Shown here: positions 6,140 through 13,680 of the stretch, piece by piece
How the letters are laid out: each line of letters opens with the position of its first letter
How positions within the stretch are numbered: position 1 is the first letter of the stretch
Assembly: GCA_947174625.1 (NCBI GenBank)
Contig: CAMWJT010000008.1
Location: forward strand, 1-15,032
Direction: 5' to 3'
DNA from: an uncultured Ruminococcus sp.
GTDB lineage: Bacteria > Bacillota > Clostridia > Oscillospirales > Ruminococcaceae
Length of the DNA: 15,032 bases
The notes under the pieces: model-generated
Told to the model about the DNA's origin: nothing
The model's input: only the letters and a program-made list of their open reading frames with translations
Database searches by the model: none
Translations under genes and position numbers: made by a program

Positions 6140-6163
6140 CAAATCAATGGTGCAAATCCGGCT
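6125..6163 (+). repeat. Inverted repeat before the transporter promoter
   Basis: AGCCGGATT (6125-6133) and AATCCGGCT (6155-6163) are a perfect 9-bp inverted repeat with a 21-bp loop. It lies after the kinase gene and just before the -10 element. It could terminate kinase transcription weakly, although no U-run follows, or serve as an additional operator. Confidence 0.5.
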
Positions 6164-6167
6164 CTTG

Positions 6168-6176
6168 TGTTATAAT
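6168..6176 (+). promoter_or_regulatory. Extended -10 promoter of the ABC operon
   Basis: TGTTATAAT (6168-6176) is a consensus extended -10. The region 17 bp upstream (around 6148-6153) has no good -35 hexamer, which fits a promoter that needs an activator bound at the upstream repeats. It is followed by AAGGAGG (6194-6200) before the ATG at 6208. Confidence 0.7.
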
Positions 6177-6207
6177 GATATAAAATTAACACAAGGAGGA
6201 TTTTTTT

Positions 6208-6972
6208 ATGCCAATACTGGAAGTCAGAAATCTTGAAAAAATCTATACAACCCGGCTCAGCCGGAATCAGGTCACGGCATTGTCAAACGTCAGTTTTTCC
6301 GTGGAACAGGGCGAATATATCGCTGTCATGGGGGAATCCGGTTCTGGTAAGACAACGCTCCTGAATATCCTTGCCGCACTCGATAAACCAACCAGCGGTG
6401 AAGTCTATCTGGGGGGCAAGTCCATGACGACGATCAAAGACAAAGAATTATCTGCATTCCGTCGGGAAAATCTGGGATTCGTCTTTCAGGATTTTAATCT
6501 GCTGGACACGTTCAGTCTCCGGGACAACATCTTTCTGCCGCTTGTCCTGTCCGGCAAGAAATATTCTGAAATGCAGAAATTATTAATCCCGATTGCGGAT
6601 CGGCTCGGCATCATGGAATTATTAAACAAATATCCTTATGAAGTATCAGGCGGACAGAAACAGCGTGCCGCCGTCGCACGGGCAATTATTACCAATCCGA
6701 AATTAATTCTTGCAGATGAACCCACCGGGGCATTGGATTCCAAATCAACGGACAGTCTGCTGAAAGTATTTTCAGATCTGAACCAGTCCGGACAAACAAT
6801 TTTCATGGTAACACATTCCATAAGGGCGGCAAGCCATGCCGGACGAGTATTATTCATCAAGGATGGAGAAGTATTTCACCAGATTTATCGTGGGAACTGT
6901 ACCAATGATGAATTATATTCCAAAATTTCGGACACTCTCACACTGCTTGCGTCCGGGGGTGATGCCGTATGA
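6208..6972 (+). CDS. bceA-like: ABC transporter ATPase, BceA-like
   Basis: 254 residues, the usual size for MacB/BceA-type ATPases. Walker A GESGSGKT is at 42-49, the Q-loop at Q95 (FVFQDFNLL), the signature VSGGQ at 147-151, Walker B plus D-loop (ILADEPTGALD) at 168-178 and the switch His at H204 (MVTHS). All are intact. The protein powers the downstream permease at the cytoplasmic face. In characterised Bce systems this complex frees membrane lipid intermediates from antimicrobial peptides such as bacitracin. A strong ribosome site precedes it, and its stop overlaps the permease start by 4 bases (ATGA), so the two are made together. Which peptide is countered here cannot be read from the sequence. 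Confidence 0.93.
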   Translation: MPILEVRNLEKIYTTRLSRNQVTALSNVSFSVEQGEYIAVMGESGSGKTTLLNILAALDKPTSGEVYLGGKSMTTIKDKELSAFRRENLGFVFQDFNLLDTFSLRDNIFLPLVLSGKKYSEMQKLLIPIADRLGIMELLNKYPYEVSGGQKQRAAVARAIITNPKLILADEPTGALDSKSTDSLLKVFSDLNQSGQTIFMVTHSIRAASHAGRVLFIKDGEVFHQIYRGNCTNDELYSKISDTLTLLASGGDAV

Positions 6973-8978
6973 GCAACAGTTTTTTCTATGCCAGACTGGC
7001 TTTGACAAACATCCGGAAAAATGCCCGGATGTATCTGCCTTATTTCGTCACCTGTATATTTACCGTTGCGATGTATTATATCATGAAATCGCTTTCGCTC
7101 AATACTGGTCTGAATGAGATGATCGGCGCAGATGTATTGATTACAATCCTGGAACTGGGCTGTCATGTCATTACAATATTTGCATTTATTTTTTTATTTT
7201 ATACCAACAGTTTCCTGATGAAAAACCGCAAGAAAGAATTCGGATTATTTAATATTCTCGGTATGGAAAAAAGGCATCTTGCCAAAGTCATCGGCTTTGA
7301 GAGTCTCTATACCACAGTCATCAGTCTTTCTGCCGGACTAGGTGCAGGAATGTTACTGGATAAACTGATGTATCTTGCAGTGTCCAGATTCATCAGGCAG
7401 GATATTGCACTAGGATTCTATATTTCTGGTGAAGCGATCAAATCGACGTTGATTCTGTTCAGCATTCTGTTTTTTATGATCTTTTTGAATGTGCTCCGGA
7501 TGATCTCTCTCACAAAGCCGATTGAATTATTAAAAGGCGGATCGCTCGGTGAAAAAGAACCAAAAGCCAAGTGGCTGATTGCTCTGTTGGGAGCCGGCTG
7601 TCTGGGAACAGGGTATTATCTGGCTTTGACGGTAGAAAATCCGATTATGGCATTGACATTATTTTTTGTAGCCGTGATTCTGGTCATTATCGGGACATAC
7701 CTGCTGTTCACATCCGGAAGCATTGCTTTTCTGAAACTCCTGAAACTCAATACCCGGTATTATTATCAGACCAATCATTTTATCAGCGTTTCGGGCATGA
7801 TGTACCGGATGAAGCAGAATGCTGTCGGACTTGCCAATATCTGTATTTTATCTACTATGGTACTTGTCATGGTGTCTTCTACGGGTTCTTTGATGATCGG
7901 TGTAGAAGATGTTTTGAAAATGCATTATCCCTATCAGATGGAATTTAGTGCCTATGATATTGACAGAATGACATTTCAGGAAATTGTGGATCTTGTCAAT
8001 GACTGGGCAGAAAAAGAAAATATTGAAATTACAGAGAGCGAAAAATACTCCAGCATCCAGTTTTCAGGGACTTATGACGGGAATGACCAGTTTATTGTAT
8101 CTTCCGATCAGGATTTCAGGCAGATTGATAATATCTGCAATCTGAATTTTATTTCAATCGAAGATTACACAGAATACACCGGGGAGCATGTCACGCTTGC
8201 GGATGATGAAGTCTTATTATTCTGTTATGGCAGGGATTACAATCCTGATTTTGATTATTTTACATTATTTGGAAAGCAATACAAAATTGTAAGACTGATT
8301 GATGATTACCTGACAAGCAATCTCATGACACCGGAATTATGTCCGACTTATGGCTGTGTGGTAAATAATACAGAGATCATGCAGGAGCTGAAAGAAAAAC
8401 AGCAGGAAATCTATGGTAAAAATTACAGTAACATGATTTCTTATTACATGGTCAATATTGACGGCGACGCAGAAACGCAGTTTCAGTTTTATGCCAAAGT
8501 CTGGGAAGATTTAAGACCCTATTGCAAAGACCGAGAAATCGCTTCGCACGGCGGATGCCGGGAGCAAAGCAGGGAAGGTATTTATGAACTCTATGGCGGA
8601 TTGTTCTTTCTGGGGATCTTCTTAGGCTTGCTTTTCACAATGGCAACAGTTCTGATTATTTATTACAAACAGATTTCTGAGGGACTGGACGACAAGAACC
8701 GCTTTGCGATCATGCAGAAAGTCGGCATGACAGAACAGGAAGTCAAAGGCTCGATCCGGTCGCAGGTACTGATTGTATTCTTCCTGCCGTTAATCGTTGC
8801 CGGGATTCATACTGCCGTCGCATTCCCGATTATTAAAAAAATCATGGCAATGCTGTATCTGACCAATACAAAACTGTTTATTCTCTGTACAGCCGGGAGT
8901 TTTCTGATCTTCGGTGTGATTTATATATTGATTTATACTATGACAGCAAGAGTCTATTATAGAATTATAAAAAAATAA
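6969..8978 (+). CDS. bceB-like: Large ABC permease, BceB-like
   Basis: 669 residues. Layout matches the Bce permeases: one N-terminal helix (about 22-40), three more within about 55-180 that include the FtsX-like motif KKEFGLFNILGMEKRHL after helix 2, a further block at about 200-310, then a soluble extracellular domain of about 225 residues (roughly 313-540), and three helices at the C terminus (about 541-566, 605-630, 636-660). The extracellular domain defines peptide specificity and, with the kinase, forms the sensing complex; its sequence is poorly conserved in the family. It carries several cysteines (C390, C419, C458, C463, C519, C530), which is noteworthy for an extracytoplasmic domain. 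Intact, last gene of the operon, followed by a hairpin. Confidence 0.9.
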   Translation: MSNSFFYARLALTNIRKNARMYLPYFVTCIFTVAMYYIMKSLSLNTGLNEMIGADVLITILELGCHVITIFAFIFLFYTNSFLMKNRKKEFGLFNILGMEKRHLAKVIGFESLYTTVISLSAGLGAGMLLDKLMYLAVSRFIRQDIALGFYISGEAIKSTLILFSILFFMIFLNVLRMISLTKPIELLKGGSLGEKEPKAKWLIALLGAGCLGTGYYLALTVENPIMALTLFFVAVILVIIGTYLLFTSGSIAFLKLLKLNTRYYYQTNHFISVSGMMYRMKQNAVGLANICILSTMVLVMVSSTGSLMIGVEDVLKMHYPYQMEFSAYDIDRMTFQEIVDLVNDWAEKENIEITESEKYSSIQFSGTYDGNDQFIVSSDQDFRQIDNICNLNFISIEDYTEYTGEHVTLADDEVLLFCYGRDYNPDFDYFTLFGKQYKIVRLIDDYLTSNLMTPELCPTYGCVVNNTEIMQELKEKQQEIYGKNYSNMISYYMVNIDGDAETQFQFYAKVWEDLRPYCKDREIASHGGCREQSREGIYELYGGLFFLGIFLGLLFTMATVLIIYYKQISEGLDDKNRFAIMQKVGMTEQEVKGSIRSQVLIVFFLPLIVAGIHTAVAFPIIKKIMAMLYLTNTKLFILCTAGSFLIFGVIYILIYTMTARVYYRIIKK

Positions 8979-8998
8979 TATTTTGTCAAATAAGCAAA

Positions 8999-9031
8999 TC
9001 TGACCGTACCGGAATTTCCGATACGGTCAGA
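8999..9031 (+). terminator. Hairpin terminator after the ABC operon
   Basis: TCTGACCGTA (8999-9008) pairs with TACGGTCAGA (9022-9031), extended by CGGAA/TTCCG inside, a very stable stem of about 15 bp. The following CTTTAATATTTG is only moderately U-rich. Confidence 0.7.
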
Positions 9032-9074
9032 CTTTAATATTTGATTAAAGATTTACACAAAAACAGTAAATGAC

Positions 9075-9103
9075 TTGAAATATGTCAATATATATGGTAC
9101 AAT
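9075..9103 (+). promoter_or_regulatory. Promoter of the WYL regulator gene
   Basis: TTGAAA (9075-9080) and TACAAT (9098-9103) are 17 bp apart. A TTGA-N6-TCAA inverted pair (9075-9088) overlaps the -35 and could be an operator. Confidence 0.65.
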
Positions 9104-9154
9104 ATAACAATCAATAATTAAAAACAGGCATTAATCTTGTTAAGGAGAATTTCC

Positions 9155-10207
9155 ATGATTCATTATCAATGGGCAGATGAACCGCCTAAAAAGTTGTTAA
9201 TTGTATATATTTTTGATATTTTGCAAAAATATTCCGATGCAGAACATCCGTTTACAAAAATCAGAATAAAACAGATTCTTGCGGAAAAATATTCTATGGA
9301 AACCGATGTAAAAGCGATTGCACGGAATCTGAAGCTGCTTGAAATGGTTGACAATCATGTAAAGTGTAAAGAGGCAGAACGCATAAATCAACGTGGCAGT
9401 GCGGAAATATATCGCTATGGATTTTATTACAAGCATGAATTTGATCATGCGGAACTGCGTCTTTTAGTAGACAGTGTCATGTACCAGATGCAAATGCCGA
9501 AAAAAACACGTAAAGATTTGATTGATAAACTAATCGGACTTTCAAACATTTATTTCAAAAATAGGATGAAACATACAATTTATATTCCGGACAATGCACC
9601 CGAAAATATTTCATTCTACAAGAATATCCGTGTGCTTGCAGAGGCAATCAACAAATGTAAAAAAGTATGCTTCCAATATTGTAGCTATGGTATTGACCTG
9701 AAGCTTCACCCACGAAAAAATACAGACGGAAAAGAACGTATTTACACTGTCAGTCCCTATAAGCTCGCTGTGAAAGACGGCAAATATTATCTTATCTGCA
9801 ATTATGACAGATATGATGATATTTGCAATTACCGTATTGACAGAATCAAAGGAATTGAAATGCTGGATGCTCCTGCACGTCCGGAAAGAGAACTGAATTA
9901 TAACGAAACTATCAATCTGGCGGAATATATGGAAAAGCATTCCTATATGTTCAGTGGGAATATTGTACGTGCAAGATTCAGGGCAAAGAAGTATATGCTG
10001 AACGATTTTGTAGACTGTTTCGGAAAAAATATCTGCATAAATAGTGTGGGTGACAATGAAATGACTGTGGAAGTCATTGCGCCTGAAAGTGCTGTCTGCA
10101 ACTGGGCGGTACAGTTTGCAGGGGATGTTGTTCTTACGTATCCGCAGAATTTACGGGAACAGGTCATTGAAAAATTAAAAAATGCCTTGGAAAATTATAA
10201 AACATGA
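9155..10207 (+). CDS. WYL-domain transcriptional regulator
   Basis: 350 residues from the ATG at 9155, with AAGGAG 7 bp upstream; a TTG at 9137 lies before this ribosome site and is rejected. Residues 12-65 form a winged helix (TKIRIKQILAEKYSMETDVKAIARNLKLLE) like those of YafY/DeoR-type WYL proteins. A helical linker (about 95-140) leads to the WYL domain (about 155-235), with the characteristic YTVSPYKLAVKDGKYYLICN strand pair and a basic NYRIDRIKGIE segment. A C-terminal WCX-like extension (about 270-348) ends the protein. WYL domains bind ligands or nucleic acid and often control defence or stress genes. It precedes a small unknown gene by 76 bp. Intact. Ligand unknown. Confidence 0.88.
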   Translation: MIHYQWADEPPKKLLIVYIFDILQKYSDAEHPFTKIRIKQILAEKYSMETDVKAIARNLKLLEMVDNHVKCKEAERINQRGSAEIYRYGFYYKHEFDHAELRLLVDSVMYQMQMPKKTRKDLIDKLIGLSNIYFKNRMKHTIYIPDNAPENISFYKNIRVLAEAINKCKKVCFQYCSYGIDLKLHPRKNTDGKERIYTVSPYKLAVKDGKYYLICNYDRYDDICNYRIDRIKGIEMLDAPARPERELNYNETINLAEYMEKHSYMFSGNIVRARFRAKKYMLNDFVDCFGKNICINSVGDNEMTVEVIAPESAVCNWAVQFAGDVVLTYPQNLREQVIEKLKNALENYKT

Positions 10208-10225
10208 CATACATATCCCGTTTTT

Positions 10226-10274
10226 GTCGCATAGTATATGCTATAATAGGATTATAGAAACGCAGGTATGCGAC
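10226..10274 (+). promoter_or_regulatory. Promoter enclosed by an inverted repeat
   Basis: TGCTATAAT (10239-10247) is an extended -10; no clear -35 is present. The whole element is bracketed by a perfect GTCGCATA (10226-10233) and TATGCGAC (10267-10274). With arms on both sides of the start point this looks like an operator for a dimeric repressor. The neighbouring WYL protein is the obvious candidate, though this is inference. Confidence 0.55.
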
Positions 10275-10283
10275 GTAGAATAA

Positions 10284-10637
10284 ATGAGGGTGATACACAT
10301 AAAAAACTATATTAAATCAGCAAAGAAAATGTCAAGGGGTGTATTCTGGATAATAGATAATGTGCTTCTTGCGTTCCCGTTTATGGAAGATGCTCTTGAA
10401 GGAGTTGCAAAATCCGGAAATACCTATAATCATAAAAAGCTGTGGAATGCTGTCAAACCGCATGGCTGTAGTAAACCATATAACTATTATCCGAGAGGAA
10501 GAGTCGAGATCTCCAACAAAGGGAAGCCAATTATCTATATGAATCCAAATATAGGTAATGAATTTATAGCTCTTATCAAATCCGAATTTGCATTATGCGA
10601 TGAACTGATAATCAGATATGGTGTAGAAAAATATTAA
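10284..10637 (+). CDS. Small protein of unknown function
   Basis: 117 residues, basic, without signal peptide or membrane helices. The central sequence LWNAVKPHGCSKPYNYYPRGRVEISNKGKPIIYMNPNIGNEF alternates strands with Gly/Pro turns and looks like a compact beta-rich fold. I have the impression of having seen similar small proteins in Firmicutes genomes but cannot name a family or function. The ATG at 10284 has a poor ribosome site; GAGGG follows it, so translation might begin slightly later. It is preceded by an operator-like promoter and the WYL gene and is followed within 20 bp by the IS607 promoter, so the element may have trimmed its C terminus (it ends RYGVEKY). Confidence 0.65.
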   Translation: MRVIHIKNYIKSAKKMSRGVFWIIDNVLLAFPFMEDALEGVAKSGNTYNHKKLWNAVKPHGCSKPYNYYPRGRVEISNKGKPIIYMNPNIGNEFIALIKSEFALCDELIIRYGVEKY

Positions 10638-10654
10638 AAATATTAAAATTTGTA

Positions 10655-10683
10655 TTGACATCATGCTAAATATGTGATATACT
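10655..10683 (+). promoter_or_regulatory. Promoter of the IS607-type element
   Basis: TTGACA (10655-10660), a 17-bp spacer and TATACT (10678-10683). CATGCT (10662-10667) and AGCATG (10686-10691) form an inverted repeat around the -10, a likely binding site for the element's own recombinase, which carries a MerR-like DNA-binding domain. Confidence 0.75.
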
Positions 10684-10702
10684 AAAGCATGAGGTGATAT
10701 GA

Positions 10703-11314
10703 ATGAAAGCCAAAGAAGTGTTGAATCTTCTGAGGATTACAAGACAAACGCTTACGAAGTATGTAAAAGAGGGAACAATCAAAGCTGAAGTACTCCCGAA
10801 CGGAAGATATGAATATGATGAAGAAAGTGTATATGCGTTTCTGAATAAAGACATAAAGCGTAAAACATATATTTATGCAAGAGTTTCGACTGCAAAGCAG
10901 AAACAGGATCTTGAAAATCAGATTGAACTGCTGAAACAGTTCTGCTTTACAAACGGATATGTCATTTCAGGGATTTATGCAGACATTGCAAGTGGTATCA
11001 GCTTTGAAAAAAGAAATCAGTTTTTTAAACTGCTTGATGATGTAATCAGTAATAAAGTTGAACGTGTTGTGATTACTTACAAGGACAGATTGTCAAGAGT
11101 TGGTTTTGACTTGTTTTATCATCTTTTCAGGAAATACAATTGTGAAATCATTGTTATGAGTGAAATTGGTTCTGAAAAACTGGACAGTCAGGAAATTTTT
11201 GAAGAAATTGTAACACTTCTGCATTGCTATTCTATGAAACTATACAGCAAAAGAAAAATTCAGAAGATAAGAGAGGTATTGACAGATGACGAAGGAAGCC
11301 AGAACAAGAGTTGA
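10703..11314 (+). CDS. tnpA: IS607 serine recombinase (TnpA)
   Basis: 203 residues. Residues 1-50 are a MerR-like winged helix (KAKEVLNLLRITRQTLTKYVKEG, then a Gly-Arg wing) placed in front of the catalytic domain, the arrangement special to IS607. The resolvase domain follows: IYARVSTAKQKQDLENQ with R60 and nucleophile S62, and YKDRLSR at 126-132 carrying the conserved arginines. A C-terminal helical segment (about 165-203) is basic. It cuts and joins DNA through a 5'-phosphoserine link and forms synaptic assemblies with little target specificity. GAGGTGA (10691-10697) precedes the ATG. It overlaps tnpB by 29 bases. Length is normal. Confidence 0.92.
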   Translation: MKAKEVLNLLRITRQTLTKYVKEGTIKAEVLPNGRYEYDEESVYAFLNKDIKRKTYIYARVSTAKQKQDLENQIELLKQFCFTNGYVISGIYADIASGISFEKRNQFFKLLDDVISNKVERVVITYKDRLSRVGFDLFYHLFRKYNCEIIVMSEIGSEKLDSQEIFEEIVTLLHCYSMKLYSKRKIQKIREVLTDDEGSQNKS

Positions 11315-12533
11315 AAAGCACATCATCAAATCATCTGACAGCTTCTTTCTTATGCTGATGGATTTCTGCCATAAATCCAAAAATCTGTATAATCATGCAA
11401 ACTATCTCATCCGGCAGGCATTCACATCAGAAAATAACTGGATTCGGTATGCAGAACTTGACAGAATGCTGAAAACAGATGAAGAATATCCGGATTATCA
11501 GAATATGCCCACAGCTCAATCAGCACAACAGATTTTGCGATTGCTGGATAAAAATTGGAAATCATTCTTTGCCAGTATCAAAGACTGGAGCAAGCACAAA
11601 GAAAAATATGCAGGAAAGCCAAGAATGCCGAAATATCTGAAAAAGAATGGTCATTATCCGCTGATTCTCACAAATCAAAACTGTAAACTAAAAGATGATA
11701 AAATTCATTTTCCGAAAGCATTTCAGGGGTTTACGATTACACCAAAGTTCACAGAAAAGCAAAATTTTATTTCCTTTCAGCAAGTCAGACTGATTCCCAG
11801 AAAGAAAAGAATTATTGCAGAACTGATCTATATAGTTAAAACTCCGGAACAAAAACAGGATAATCAAAAATATATCGGGATTGACATTGGTGTGGATAAT
11901 CTTGCTACAGTATGCAATAATGTCGGAAAACAAGCATTTATCATCAATGGAAAGCCGGTAAAATCCATCAATCAGTATTACAATAAAAAAATCAGTCATT
12001 ACAGAGAAGTATGCAAAAGAATGAACAGCATGGACTATTCAGAAAGAATGGACAGACTGACAGAAAAACGGAATGTAAAAATTGATGATTATCTGCATAA
12101 AGCAAGCAGATATATTATTGATTATTGTCTGAAACATGATATTCACACCATTGTGATCGGCAAAAACAAAGAATGGAAACAGAATGCAAATCTTTCTAAA
12201 AGAGTGAATCAGCATTTTGTACAGATACCTTTTGCAAGGCTCATTGAAATGATACAGTACAAAGCAGAAGAACAAGGGATAGCAGTCATTCTGACCGAAG
12301 AAAGCTATACGAGCGGTACGAGTTTCATTGACAATGAAGAACCTGTAAAAGCAAATTACAATAAAACAAGAAGAATTCACAGAGGATTATTCGTTTCTAA
12401 TCATGGCATGAAAATCAATGCAGATTTAAATGGTGCTTATCAGATTTTAAAGAAAGTATTCCCAATCAAATGGGATAGAGGATGCGTGTTACATCCATTT
12501 GTAGTAAACATGGTAGAACCTGTTGAACAATAG
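11286..12533 (+). CDS. tnpB: IS607-associated TnpB nuclease without zinc finger
   Basis: 415 residues; the ATG at 11286 has GAGAGG about 9 bases upstream and lies within the end of tnpA. The N-terminal half (1-190) has the OrfB-type helical region (FCHKSKNLYNHANYLIRQAF) and basic KPRMPKYLKKNGHYPLILTNQNCKL. The RuvC nuclease is complete: D200 in YIGIDIGVDNLAT, E339 in LTEESYTSGTSF and D380 in KINADLNGAYQILKK. TnpB proteins are RNA-guided DNA endonucleases that help the element persist. Most have a CxxC...CxxC zinc ribbon between the last two RuvC motifs. Here no such cysteines occur; the segment reads IDNEEPVKANYNKTRRIHRGLFVSNHG, a variant known in some Firmicutes elements. Probably functional. 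Confidence 0.88.
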   Translation: MTKEARTRVEKHIIKSSDSFFLMLMDFCHKSKNLYNHANYLIRQAFTSENNWIRYAELDRMLKTDEEYPDYQNMPTAQSAQQILRLLDKNWKSFFASIKDWSKHKEKYAGKPRMPKYLKKNGHYPLILTNQNCKLKDDKIHFPKAFQGFTITPKFTEKQNFISFQQVRLIPRKKRIIAELIYIVKTPEQKQDNQKYIGIDIGVDNLATVCNNVGKQAFIINGKPVKSINQYYNKKISHYREVCKRMNSMDYSERMDRLTEKRNVKIDDYLHKASRYIIDYCLKHDIHTIVIGKNKEWKQNANLSKRVNQHFVQIPFARLIEMIQYKAEEQGIAVILTEESYTSGTSFIDNEEPVKANYNKTRRIHRGLFVSNHGMKINADLNGAYQILKKVFPIKWDRGCVLHPFVVNMVEPVEQ

Positions 12534-12571
12534 AGAAAAACATTTTTTAATAAAATTTTGAATATATTTTC

Positions 12572-13378
12572 ATGTTTTTAATGTTTTTCCTAACATTGAG
12601 ACGCAAGGGATATACATACGATACCTATTTCCCTGAGGCTGACGATATGGCAGCATTCATCTATCATTCCTATGACAACGGTATGAATATCATCTGTCAG
12701 TGCGAATACGGTCAGAGCAGAAGTGCAGCCTGCGCTGCTGCAATCCTTGAACATTTTTATCACAACGGTATTTCCATTTTTTCCGACTATAATTATTACC
12801 CCAATCAGGTTGTGTATCACAAGATATATGACGCACTCGAAAAGAAAAAGCGTTATCACGATAACAAATATTTTTTTGCAACTGATTCAGAGAGAATAAA
12901 GTCCCATATTGAGAAATTACAACTACCGGAAACAGTCATTTCTGATTATCAGTCTGAGAGTGGTGATTCTGCTGTTGATGTGAAATACAAGATAGAGCGG
13001 TGTCTGTCGGAACGTCACCAGCTATATCATACAGCGGAGGAAATTATAAATGCTCTACTGAAAAACGGTCACCCGTTATACGCTTCTTTTACTGTAACAA
13101 AGCCATATTATATGTACGATAGACTGTTATGGGAACCTTATGCGGTGTACACCTATTTCAAATATGGCTGCGAAGAAATTCCAGTTAGTATCTGGTTCAG
13201 CAAATACCGTTCTAACACTATACACCGTATGCTGAAAAGCCAGGAACCTAAAAGAGAATACTATTATTTTTCATTGAGTCCGATCCATTCACTTGATTTT
13301 TTTGGCAGACTTTCTTGGGACAGCAAACATAAGATGATAGATGCTGTTCCATTGATCATTACAAATATTCAGCTATAA
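12572..13378 (+). pseudogene. Tyrosine-phosphatase-like protein, 5' end lost at the IS607 border
   Basis: The frame from 12572 gives 268 residues, but neither ATG (12572, 12581) has a ribosome site, and the frame begins in AT-rich sequence next to the IS607 right end. Residues 24-90 resemble small dual-specificity phosphatase-like proteins: DDMAAFIYHSYDNGMNIICQCEYGQSRSAACAAAILEHF, with the CX5R P-loop C44-R50, and then FSDYNYYPNQVVYHKIYDAL. The upstream part that should hold the first strands and the general acid (about 60 residues) is absent. Residues about 95-268 form an additional domain I do not recognise; it is rich in Tyr and Trp and has two possible subregions (helical 140-165, strand-rich 170-268). 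Most likely a gene disrupted by insertion or rearrangement, less likely a short functional version. Confidence 0.6.
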
Positions 13379-13680
13379 TGTATTATATATATGATATGTT
13401 GTATTGTATTATGTAATATAAATTTATCTTTTAAAATTTTTTTGTTTTGTCTCATGATGATCTGCATCCTGAATCTTCCGGTTTTGTTGCTCCTATTCTT
13501 GCAACAGCATCTCCCTTTCTGGAAATCAATCTTTCTCGAATCTTACCGAAGCACTTCTTCTCTTTGATAAAATCCTGTCGGAACTATCTGCTTGCATCTG
13601 ATGCACAACAAACTGGTCATACACCTGTATCAGACCTGATGCTTTCTGGACAGCAAACGACCAGAAAATTTCTCAGATTT
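13379..13680. other. Intergenic region with a diverged repeat
   Basis: The first 65 bp are almost pure AT. The remainder has higher GC and, on the minus strand, an open stretch of about 43 codons ending at a TGA near 13454-13456, which looks like the tail of a lost gene but has no recognisable motif. A plus-strand frame (13447-13713) has only a TTG start and no ribosome site, and is not called. A block around 13529-13558 resembles the block around 13669-13698 at the Fic stop codon. Confidence 0.4.

Larger units (their letters stand above)
10640..12560 (+). mobile_element. IS607-family insertion sequence (borders approximate)
   Basis: The element consists of overlapping genes for a serine recombinase with an N-terminal MerR-like domain and a TnpB nuclease, the defining gene pair of IS607. 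The family has no long terminal inverted repeats, so exact ends cannot be fixed by eye. The left end lies between the stop at 10637 and the promoter at 10655. The right end lies between the tnpB stop at 12533 and about 12580, where phosphatase coding sequence resumes. Both genes appear intact, so the element may be active. Confidence 0.75.

Noticed and set aside
7571..7948. Plus-strand frame inside the permease gene
   Set aside because: It is a shadow of the BceB-like gene in another frame, with no ribosome site or motif.
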